From Alphaproteobacteria bacterium (GTDB lineage Bacteria > Myxococcota_A > UBA796 > CAJQPC01), in assembly GCA_020632795.1 (NCBI GenBank), contig JACKEV010000007.1:620001-684000 (forward strand): a DNA stretch of 64,000 bases. Direction: 5' to 3'. The position numbers were made by a program, and so were the translations under genes. The notes beneath the pieces are model-generated. The model had not been told where the DNA came from and did not search any database. It was given only the letters and a program-made list of their open reading frames with translations. Shown here piece after piece: positions 17,104-24,277 of the stretch (position 1 is its first letter; each line of letters begins with the position of its first letter).

Positions 17104-18129
17104 CTACCCCAGCCCCGCGCCCCGGGGGGTCCACCGCAGCTCGAAGTGGGTCCCATCCTCCCCCACGACCTCAAAACCGAGCCGGGCGTAGAGGCGCGCG
17201 GCCGGGTTCTGTCGCGCGACGTGCAGGCCCACGGGCTCCCCGACAGCGGCGGCCTCCCGCTGAAAAGCCCGGAGGACCGCCGCCCCCAGGCCGCGCCCCC
17301 GGACCTCGGGTGTCAGGGCGATGTCGATCGCCCACCAGCCCCCGGGCGCGCGGCGGGTCCACCAGCTCCCCACGGGGGTGCCGTCGACCTCCAGCACGAC
17401 CCGCTCGGCGTCGGGCCAGGCCTGGGCGTAGTGGCGCTCCCGCGCCAGCTCCTGCAGCGCGACGATGGGGCCGCCCAGCGCGGCCAGGGTCGGGTCGAGG
17501 GTGGAGGCGAACAGGCGCGTCAGGAAGGGGGCGTCCTCGGGGGTGACCGGGCGCTGGGCGGGGGCGCGCGCGGCCTCCCGCTCCATCCAGAGGTCGTCGA
17601 CCTCCCGGCCGTCGGGCCAGCGCAGGAAGCCCCGGCGCCGCCAGGCGACCTGGAAGCCCAGGGAGCGGTAGAGGGCCTGGGCCCGGTCGTTGTCCGCGAG
17701 CACCGCCAGCTCGAGCCGGGCGAGGCCGTTGTCGTCGGCCCAGCGCACGGCGGTCTCGGCGATCAGGCGCCCCAGCCCGCAGCCCTGCCAGTCGGGGACC
17801 ACGCCCATCGCGAACACCGCGGAGTGGGCGAGCATGGTGGGGGTGTAGCGCTTCACGCTGGCCTCGCCGACCACCCGACCCTCGGCGAGGGCGACCACGC
17901 AGAGGCTGTCGGGGTGGGTGCGCCAGAACAGGAGCTTGCCCGGCTCGGGCTGCTCGGGAAGCTCCTCGGGCAGCAGCACGACCCCTCGGCCGGCGGCGAC
18001 GATCTCGTGCTGGAGGCGCCAGTAGCCCTCGGCGTCCTCCTCCTGGATGCGGCGGAGGGTCACCGCGCGACCGTCCCGCAGGGAGACGGGCCTGGCGGGG
18101 AGGCTGTGATCGAGGCCGAAGCGGGGCAT
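17104..18129 (-). CDS. Tandem GNAT N-acetyltransferase
   Basis: 341 residues with two GNAT domains in one chain. Domain 1 (residues ~15-185) has acetyl-CoA motif A in VVPDWQGCGLGRLIAETAV and motif B in NDRAQALYRSLGF. Domain 2 (~195-335) repeats both: LTPEVRGRGLGAAVL and NPAARLYARLGFEVVG. The pattern resembles RimI/MshD-like two-domain acetyltransferases; MshD needs mycothiol, which is not expected here, so the substrate is unknown. ATG at 18129 has AGAGG five bases upstream and is preferred over GTG at 18135. It is divergent from the DUF1415 gene. Confidence 0.85.
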   Translation of the reverse strand: MPRFGLDHSLPARPVSLRDGRAVTLRRIQEEDAEGYWRLQHEIVAAGRGVVLLPEELPEQPEPGKLLFWRTHPDSLCVVALAEGRVVGEASVKRYTPTMLAHSAVFAMGVVPDWQGCGLGRLIAETAVRWADDNGLARLELAVLADNDRAQALYRSLGFQVAWRRRGFLRWPDGREVDDLWMEREAARAPAQRPVTPEDAPFLTRLFASTLDPTLAALGGPIVALQELARERHYAQAWPDAERVVLEVDGTPVGSWWTRRAPGGWWAIDIALTPEVRGRGLGAAVLRAFQREAAAVGEPVGLHVARQNPAARLYARLGFEVVGEDGTHFELRWTPRGAGLG

Positions 18130-18174
18130 GGACACCTCTGTCGGCGCAGAGTAGCAGTGCGCAGGGAGGCGTGG

Positions 18175-18672
18175 ATGCGCGACCCCATCGTCGAGACCCG
18201 GGCCTGGGTGGAGGACTTCGTGGTCCGCCTGGACCTCTGTCCCTTCGCGGCGGGGCCGCTGCGGGCCGGGCGGGTGCGATTCGTGCGGTGCGACGCCGCG
18301 GATGCCTCAGGGGTGCTCGACGCCCTGATCGAGGAGGCCGCCCGGCTGGACGGGGCCGGCGGGCCGGACACGACGCTGCTGGTGCTGCCCGGCGGCTTCA
18401 GCGCCTTCGACGACTTCCTCGATCTCATCGACCTCTCGGAAGACCTCATGCACAAGGCGGGCTACGACGGGGTGCTGCAGCTCGCCGCCTTCCATCCGGC
18501 CTGGGTGTTCGCCGACGCGCCCCCCGACGACCCGGCGAACGCCACCAACCGGGCGCCCTGGCCCACCCTCCACCTGCTGCGCTGGGCCGACGTGCGTCGG
18601 GCCGTGGACCACCACCCCGACACCACCGCGATCCCCCGCCGGAACGCGGACCTGCTGCGGGCGCTGGCTTGA
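18175..18672 (+). CDS. DUF1415 family protein
   Basis: 165 residues. Matches DUF1415: VETRAWVEDFVVRLDLCPFA at the start, LDLIDLSEDLMHKAGYDGVLQLAAFHPAWVFA in the middle and NRAPWPTLHLLRWADVRRAVD near the end. The Cys in LCPFA and the His in AAFHP are family-conserved. The family has no assigned function. GGGAGG lies upstream of ATG 18175. It ends six bases before the start of the selenoprotein candidate, so the two are probably one transcript. Confidence 0.85.
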   Translation: MRDPIVETRAWVEDFVVRLDLCPFAAGPLRAGRVRFVRCDAADASGVLDALIEEAARLDGAGGPDTTLLVLPGGFSAFDDFLDLIDLSEDLMHKAGYDGVLQLAAFHPAWVFADAPPDDPANATNRAPWPTLHLLRWADVRRAVDHHPDTTAIPRRNADLLRALA

Positions 18673-18677
18673 CGTCG

Positions 18678-20360
18678 ATGGGCCCGCTCCTCCTCCTCGC
18701 CTGCAGCGCGCCGCCGGAGGCGCCGGATCCCTTCGACCCGGTCGAGCCGCCGGACGGCTACGCCTGGGGTGACCCCGTCGTCACCCTGGCCGACGAGCAC
18801 CTCTGGCCGGACGACCCTCGGGACCTGGTCGAGTGGATGGACGCGGAGGTGGTGGACGCGGACTGGGGCCTGGTGACCGGCGTGGGCGGGGTCGGGGTCA
18901 TCTCGATGGCCGACGCCGCGCTGGTCACGCAGGTCGACGGACCCACCCGGGGCTACCGCCTGGCCGTGGACGGCGACGCCGCCTGGGTCACCACCCGGGA
19001 GGCGGGGATCTGGCGGCTGGACCTGTCGGCGCTGCCGGACCTGGTCCTCGACCGGGAGGTCCCCACCCCGGAGAGCTGGACCGAGGACATCGCGGCGGAC
19101 GGCGGGCGGGTGCTGGTGGCGGCCCAGGAGGCCGGGGCGCTGGTGATGGACGGGGAGGGGCGGGCCCTGAGCACCCTCCCGGTCGACGAGACCGCCCTGG
19201 CGGTGGCCCTGGTCGGGGACCGGGCCCTGGTCGCGGACGGGGCGGCCCTCGCGCTGTGGGACCTGACCGACCCCTCGGCGCCCGTCGCGCTGGACCGCGC
19301 GGCGCTGCCCGGCGAGGGGCGGGACCTCGCCTTCGACGGGACCACCGTCGCGGTGGCGATGGGGGGCAGCGGGGTGGCGGTGTTCGAGGTGCAGGGCGAC
19401 GGGCTGCGGGAGCGGGGGCTGGTGGAGGCGCCGGGCTCGCCCTTCTCGGTGGCCCTGGACGACAGGCGGCTGTGGGTGGCCACCTGGCAGCAGGTGGTGC
19501 TGGCCTCGCTCGCGGAGGAGCCCCCGCTGGTGCTCGGGCACGAGGCCCCGGTGCAGGCGGCGATGGGGGTGGGCGCGCGGGACGGCGTGGCCCTGGTCGC
19601 GGACTGGCTGGGGTCCACGGTGATGCGCGCAGAGCCCGGCCTCATCGGCGCGGAGGTGGACCTGCCGGCCTCGGTGCGGGTGGACCCGGCGCACGGCGGC
19701 GCGATCGCCGCGCGGAACCCCGGCGGGGTGACCCTCCAGGTCGCCTTCGAGGCCGAGGGGCTCACCCTGGAGCCCGCCACCCTCGCCCTGGCCCCCGGGG
19801 AGCGCGCGGTGGTGACGGTGACGGCCACCTCGGGCACCCCGCGCCTCAAGTGGTCCAGCAACGACCCCGACGAGCCTGAAGGCGCCATCGAGGTGCTCAC
19901 CGAGGGCGTCGCCGTGGGCGAGCCCCACCCCGCGCTGTCCCTGCCCTGCTTCCAGCTCCCCGACGTGACCCTGGAGACCTGCGACCTGGCCGCCCACCGC
20001 GGCGAGGTCGTGTTCATGGCCTACTTCACCACCTGGTGACCGGTGTGCAGTCCGGAGTTGCCGGACCTGGAGACCTCCATCGTCGCGCCCTTCGATGACC
20101 CCGACCTGGTGGCCTGGCTGGTCAACGTGGGGGAGCGCTACGACGAGGCCATGCGCTTCGCCCGCCAGGGCGACCTCACCCTGCCCATCGTGCTGGACGA
20201 GCGCCAGGAGCACTACGACCGCTTCTACGTGCGGGAGGACGGCTTCGCGCCCTTCCCGCTGCATGTGGTGGTGAACCGGGACGGGGAGATCGTGTACCTG
20301 TCGCAGACGTATGACGCGGAGGCGCTGCGGGGGGCGATCGGGGCGGCGTTGGGGGAGTAG
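18678..20360 (+). CDS. Candidate selenoprotein: lipoprotein with LVIVD-like propeller, Ig-like domain and Sec-containing thioredoxin/redoxin domain
   Basis: 560 residues if TGA at 20037-20039 is read as selenocysteine (Sec454). MGPLLLLAC is a short lipoprotein signal (Cys9). Residues ~45-320 repeat an 'aw.....gi...d.sdp..' pattern (GIWRLDLSAL, LALWDLTDPSAPV, VAVFEV) like LVIVD propellers. Residues ~335-415 form an Ig-like domain ending in SNDPDEPEGAIEV, as in HYDIN/choice-of-anchor-D domains. From ~418 a redoxin fold runs straight through the TGA: GEVVFMAYFTTW-[TGA]-PVCSPELPDLE, then LTLPIVLDE, and FPLHVVVNRDGEIVYL with the cis-Pro. The TGA sits at the first Cys of CxxC, giving UxxC. A SECIS-like hairpin follows. 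Alternatives are a sequencing error, a nonsense mutation, or two genes; the second half alone lacks the first beta-strand of the fold. DUF1415 lies directly upstream. Confidence 0.8.
20037..20070 (+). promoter_or_regulatory. Candidate bacterial SECIS element with recoded TGA
   Basis: TGA at 20037-20039 is followed by a perfect 6-bp stem, 20050-20055 (GTCCGG) pairing with 20061-20066, closing a 5-nt loop AGTTG. The G at loop position 2 and the 16 nt between TGA and loop both fit the published bSECIS model (short stem, G within the first two loop bases, loop 16-37 nt from UGA). A lower helix 20040-20043 with 20067-20070 (one G-U pair) can extend it past a 6-nt bulge. The hairpin is inside coding sequence, as in bacterial selenoprotein genes. 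Confidence 0.7.
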
Positions 20361-20386
20361 GCGCCGTCCCACCGCGCCGTCCCACC
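20361..20386 (+). repeat. 13-bp tandem duplication after the selenoprotein candidate
   Basis: Two exact copies of GCGCCGTCCCACC (20361-20373 and 20374-20386), followed by GCGCC. The rest of the 226-base gap to the next gene contains a distinctly less GC-rich stretch (about 20440-20560), likely holding the promoter for the TIG/TonB-receptor operon. I could not place -35/-10 boxes with confidence. Confidence 0.7.
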
Positions 20387-20586
20387 GCGCCGGCCACCCC
20401 CCCGCCGATCTTGCACGGGGTCTGTCGAAATCCACCGGATGCCCTTGCCGTGTCAACACAAAAGGGCTGTGTAAACGTTCAGTGGTGACATTTCGGGGTC
20501 AATCGACATAGCTTGGGGCGCTCCCAAAAGGCCCGGTCAGTTCTTGATCGGGGCGCCCCACCCTTTGCATGGAGGCAACCCCAGAC

Positions 20587-21276
20587 ATGCAACAAACCCT
20601 CATCCGAGGAGCGCTGGCGCTGGCTGCGACCGCCCTGCCGCTCTCGCTGACCGCGTGCGACCCCCTGGGCACCCGCGCGGTCTCCATCCGACCGATCTAC
20701 GGCTGGGTTGATGGCTGCACCACCGTCAAGATCAGCGGCCACGGCTTCGCGGACGGCACCACCGCCACCTTCGGCGGCAACGCCATCGAGAACCCGACCT
20801 ACCCCGACCCCGACAGCGAGGCCCTCGACGTCGGCTACCTGTTCTACGGGACGACCCCCGCCGGCTCGGCCCCCGGCTACGTCGACGTGGTCGTGACCAG
20901 CGGCGGCGAGACCTACCCTCTGGCCACGCCGTTCTACTACGAGGCCTGCCCCGGCCTGCTCGCCATCGAGGATGTCTCGATGGGTGAGACGGTGACCTCG
21001 GGCGACAGCATCGGCCTTACCGGCTGCGGGTTCGACGCCAGCACCATCAAGGTCAAGGTCGGGGACGCCGAGCCCGTCGCCCTCACCTCCGTCTGCAGCT
21101 CCGCTCAGGTGAGCTTCTCCGCGCCCGACCTGCCCGCCGGCACCTACGAGGTCGTCTTCACCGACGCCGGCGGCGATCAGGTCTACCCCACCCCGGGGTG
21201 TGGCGTCGCCGACTCCGGCGACACCGCGACGCCCTGTGAGCCCACCTTTGAAATGACCTACGGAGGTGCCCGATGA
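20587..21276 (+). CDS. Lipoprotein with IPT/TIG-like domains
   Basis: 229 residues. MQQTLIRGALALAATALPLSLTAC is a standard lipoprotein signal (Cys24). ATG at 20587 is chosen over 20569 because GGAGG lies at 20571-20575. Two IPT/TIG-like Ig domains follow: VSIRPIYGWVDGCTTVKISGHGF..., and IEDVSMGETVTSGDSIGLTGCGF... with the 'G..f' turn typical of the fold. An Asp/Ser/Thr linker (DSGDTATPCEP) precedes a short C-terminal segment. The stop overlaps the TonB-receptor start by four bases (ATGA at 21273-21276). It may be a surface partner of that receptor (inference). Confidence 0.8.
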   Translation: MQQTLIRGALALAATALPLSLTACDPLGTRAVSIRPIYGWVDGCTTVKISGHGFADGTTATFGGNAIENPTYPDPDSEALDVGYLFYGTTPAGSAPGYVDVVVTSGGETYPLATPFYYEACPGLLAIEDVSMGETVTSGDSIGLTGCGFDASTIKVKVGDAEPVALTSVCSSAQVSFSAPDLPAGTYEVVFTDAGGDQVYPTPGCGVADSGDTATPCEPTFEMTYGGAR

Positions 21277-24179
21277 CGCGCCTGCTCCCCCTGATGCTCA
21301 TCGCCCCCATCGCCGTGGTCTCCTCGGTCGCCTACGCCTCCGAGACCGGCGCCATCCGCGGCACCGTCACCGACGAGTCCGGCGAGGCCGTGCCCGGCGC
21401 CACCATCACCATCGAGGGCGTCAACATCGCCGGCGAGCGCGAGACCACCTCGGGCGCCGACGGCGGCTTCCGGCTGGGGACGCTGCCCCCTGGCTCCCAC
21501 GAGGTCCTCATCACCAAGGAGGGCTTCGCCACGATGCGGGTGCTGGTCAGCGTCCGCGTCGACGAGACCGCCAACGTGCCCGTCACGATGATCTCCTCCG
21601 TGGGCTCCGCCGAGATCGTCGTCGAGGAGACCCTGCCGGTCATCGACTCCACCCGCTCGGCGGTCTCCACCCAGATGGACGCCGAGCTGATCCAGAACCT
21701 GCCCGTGGGCCGCTCCTACCAGGACGTGGTCAAGATGCTGCCCGGCGTACACGGCCGCACCGACACCCAGAACGGCGGCCCCTCCACCGGCAACCCCTCG
21801 GTCCGCGGTGAGGGCCAGTACGGCAACAACTACCTGATCGACGGCATCTCGACCCGCGACCCGGTCACCAAGACCTTCGGGATGAACATCAACTTCGACG
21901 CGATCGAGGAGATCCAGGTCTACACCGACGGCCTGCCCGCGGAGTTCAGCCAGGCCACGGGCATGCTGGTGAACGTCGTGCTGAAGGACGGCGCGGACGA
22001 GCACTTCGGAACCGCCGGCTACTTCATCAACTTCGACGCCGACCCCGGCCAGTACATGATCCTGGACCCGGTGGCGGGCGCGGAGGTCCCTACCGACAAG
22101 CGGGACTTCCTCTCCCAGAGCATCAACCTCACCGCCGGCGGCCCCATCATCCAGGAGAAGCTCTGGTACATGGCGGCGATGGACCTGGGGCGCTCGAACA
22201 TCCAGTACGAGGCCCTCTCCGAGGACATGCCCTACGTCCGCAACGACATCCAGGGCTTCGGGAAGCTGACCTGGTTCGTCACCCCCAACTTCTCCCTGCA
22301 GTACATGGGCGGCGGCAGCGTCTCCAACATCCAGAACTACGAGACCTCCGGGCTGTTCCGCTCCGAGGCCCAGGCGCGCTACCACAGCGATGACTTCTAC
22401 AACATCGCCACCGCGCGCCTGTACCCCGGCGCCCAGGCCGAGATCGAGGCGAAGTTCACCTACATCGACTCGAACATCGACGTCGTCCCGCTGGGCGGCA
22501 TCGAGGAGACCCCCCGGGTCACCGACCTCGACACCGGCTACCACTACGGCAACTACGACTCCTTCGACTACAACCGCCGGCGTCGGCTGGGCGCCTCGCT
22601 CAAGTGGACCCAGATGGCCGAGTTCCTGGGCGACCACCGCATCAAGGTGGGCGTGGAGGGCTGGAGCCTGGCCGACTCCCGCGAGCTGGTCTACACCGGG
22701 CCGTCCTACTCGTATGTCGACGACAACACCGGCGAGGAGGTCAACGTCAACGGCGTCGAGTACACCGCGCTGCCCTCGGAGGGCTTCGACTGCACCAAGG
22801 AGGCCAACTACGAGGACTGCTACGGCTACACCGAGCACGTCTCCGTCGGCGCCCTGGGGCACACCGGCGTCGTGGTGGGTGGCTTCATCCAGGACGACTG
22901 GACCATCGCCGAGCGCCTGACCCTGAACGTCGGCGCCCGCGTGGACGCGGAGCTGCTCAACGCCAACGTCACCGATGAGGACCGGGGCAACCGGATCTAC
23001 AACGGCCTGATGCCGGCCCCCCGCACCGGCCTGGCCTGGGACATCACCGGCGACGCCAAGAACGTGCTCACCGTCAACTACGGCCGCTACTACGACATCG
23101 CCGGCAACGGCTTCGCCGACTGGGGCGACAGCCGCTCGGCCTTCGTCTACCGCGAGTGGCAGTGGAACGACAACATCCAGGACCACGAGCTGGTCTGGAT
23201 CCAGGACCCCGAGACCGATCCGCTCATCTACTGCACCAACCAGTCCCTGGAGAACCTCAAGCAGCTCGAGGAGGAGGACCCCGACACCTGGGGCGGGCTG
23301 TACGACATGTCCACCGAGGCCTGCGGGGAGTCCCGGCTCAAGCCCTACCACAACGACAAGGTCGTCGTGGGCTTCACCCGCGAGATCCTGCCCAACTTCG
23401 CGCTGGGCATCCGCGGCATCATGGGCGCGACCACCGACATCCCCGAGGACATCGACTACAACCTCGACGCCTGGGTCATCACGAACCCCGAGAACAAGCG
23501 CCGGGACTACCGGGCCCTCGAGCTGGTCGCCGAGCGCAAGTTCGACGGCAAGTGGCAGCTCCTGGCCAGCTACACCCTCTCCGAGGCCAAGGGGCACCTG
23601 CCCGGCCAGTTCGAGATCTCCTCCGGCGGCGCCTCCGGCTCCAACGGCAACGAGGTGGGCGTCTACATGGACGACATCTACGACCAGGAGACCCGGGACT
23701 CCTTCATGGAGAACGGGTACGCCTGGCTCGTGGACGGCCTCTACGGCCTGGGCACGGTGGACGACGACCAGGGCTACTACGGCTACCTGCCCTACCACTC
23801 GTTCCACCGGGTGAAGGTCGCCGGGTCCTACACCTTCGACTGGGTGGGCGGCGGCACCACCGTGGGCGCGGTCTACGAGTTCGACTCCGGGCGCGCCTGG
23901 CAGAAGCGCGGCCTCGTGCCCCTCTACGGCGACTACTACGCCTTCCCGGAGGGCCGCGGCACCCGCTTCATGCCGGCGGTGCACTACTTCGACCTGCGCG
24001 TGGCCCACGCCATCAAGTTCGGGGCCGAGCGCGAGGTCGAGCTGAGCGCGGACCTGTTCAACGTGCTCGGCCTGGAGTCGCCGATCACCTACATGGAGAA
24101 CGACAACAGCGCCTTCGGTGCGACCCTGTACCGGCAGGAGCCCCGGAGCGTGCGCCTCGGGGCGCGGTTCTTCTACTAA
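21273..24179 (+). CDS. Oar-like TonB-dependent receptor
   Basis: 968 residues. Signal peptide (MTRLLPLMLIAPIAVVSSVAYA), then a carboxypeptidase-regulatory-like domain (GAIRGTVTDESGEAVPGATITIEG, residues ~25-110), a plug domain (QNLPVGRSYQDVVKMLPGV..., RGEGQYGNNYLIDG, IEEIQVYTDGLPAEFSQATGMLVNVVLKDG) and a long outer-membrane beta barrel ending in ARFFY with the terminal aromatic. The plan matches Oar-type receptors of myxobacteria and Bacteroidota, which move large substrates or proteins across the outer membrane. No TonB or ExbBD is in the window. Many Asp and Tyr in the extracellular loops. A strong hairpin follows the stop. Confidence 0.93.
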   Translation: MTRLLPLMLIAPIAVVSSVAYASETGAIRGTVTDESGEAVPGATITIEGVNIAGERETTSGADGGFRLGTLPPGSHEVLITKEGFATMRVLVSVRVDETANVPVTMISSVGSAEIVVEETLPVIDSTRSAVSTQMDAELIQNLPVGRSYQDVVKMLPGVHGRTDTQNGGPSTGNPSVRGEGQYGNNYLIDGISTRDPVTKTFGMNINFDAIEEIQVYTDGLPAEFSQATGMLVNVVLKDGADEHFGTAGYFINFDADPGQYMILDPVAGAEVPTDKRDFLSQSINLTAGGPIIQEKLWYMAAMDLGRSNIQYEALSEDMPYVRNDIQGFGKLTWFVTPNFSLQYMGGGSVSNIQNYETSGLFRSEAQARYHSDDFYNIATARLYPGAQAEIEAKFTYIDSNIDVVPLGGIEETPRVTDLDTGYHYGNYDSFDYNRRRRLGASLKWTQMAEFLGDHRIKVGVEGWSLADSRELVYTGPSYSYVDDNTGEEVNVNGVEYTALPSEGFDCTKEANYEDCYGYTEHVSVGALGHTGVVVGGFIQDDWTIAERLTLNVGARVDAELLNANVTDEDRGNRIYNGLMPAPRTGLAWDITGDAKNVLTVNYGRYYDIAGNGFADWGDSRSAFVYREWQWNDNIQDHELVWIQDPETDPLIYCTNQSLENLKQLEEEDPDTWGGLYDMSTEACGESRLKPYHNDKVVVGFTREILPNFALGIRGIMGATTDIPEDIDYNLDAWVITNPENKRRDYRALELVAERKFDGKWQLLASYTLSEAKGHLPGQFEISSGGASGSNGNEVGVYMDDIYDQETRDSFMENGYAWLVDGLYGLGTVDDDQGYYGYLPYHSFHRVKVAGSYTFDWVGGGTTVGAVYEFDSGRAWQKRGLVPLYGDYYAFPEGRGTRFMPAVHYFDLRVAHAIKFGAEREVELSADLFNVLGLESPITYMENDNSAFGATLYRQEPRSVRLGARFFY

Positions 24180-24198
24180 GCCGTATTCATCGAGTCTT

Positions 24199-24230
24199 CA
24201 GCGGGGTCGTCTTCCGAGACGGCCCCGCTG
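24199..24230. terminator. Intrinsic terminator-like hairpin between convergent genes
   Basis: CAGCGGGG (24199-24206) pairs with 24223-24230, and CGTC (24208-24211) with 24218-24221. A T-G pair joins them and TTCCGA is the loop, giving a 13-bp stem. The 3' flank is not T-rich on the + strand. It lies between the TonB-receptor stop and the convergent AsmA-like stop and could serve both. Confidence 0.6.
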
Positions 24231-24277
24231 TCGCGCTTTCGGAGGTCGCCCCTCCAACGACGCATCAAGCCAGGCAC

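Noticed and set aside
20043..20360. Separate small gene starting at GTG 20043
   Set aside because: It would begin inside the redoxin active-site loop and lack the preceding strand; no ribosome site is seen. Read-through from 18678 explains it better.
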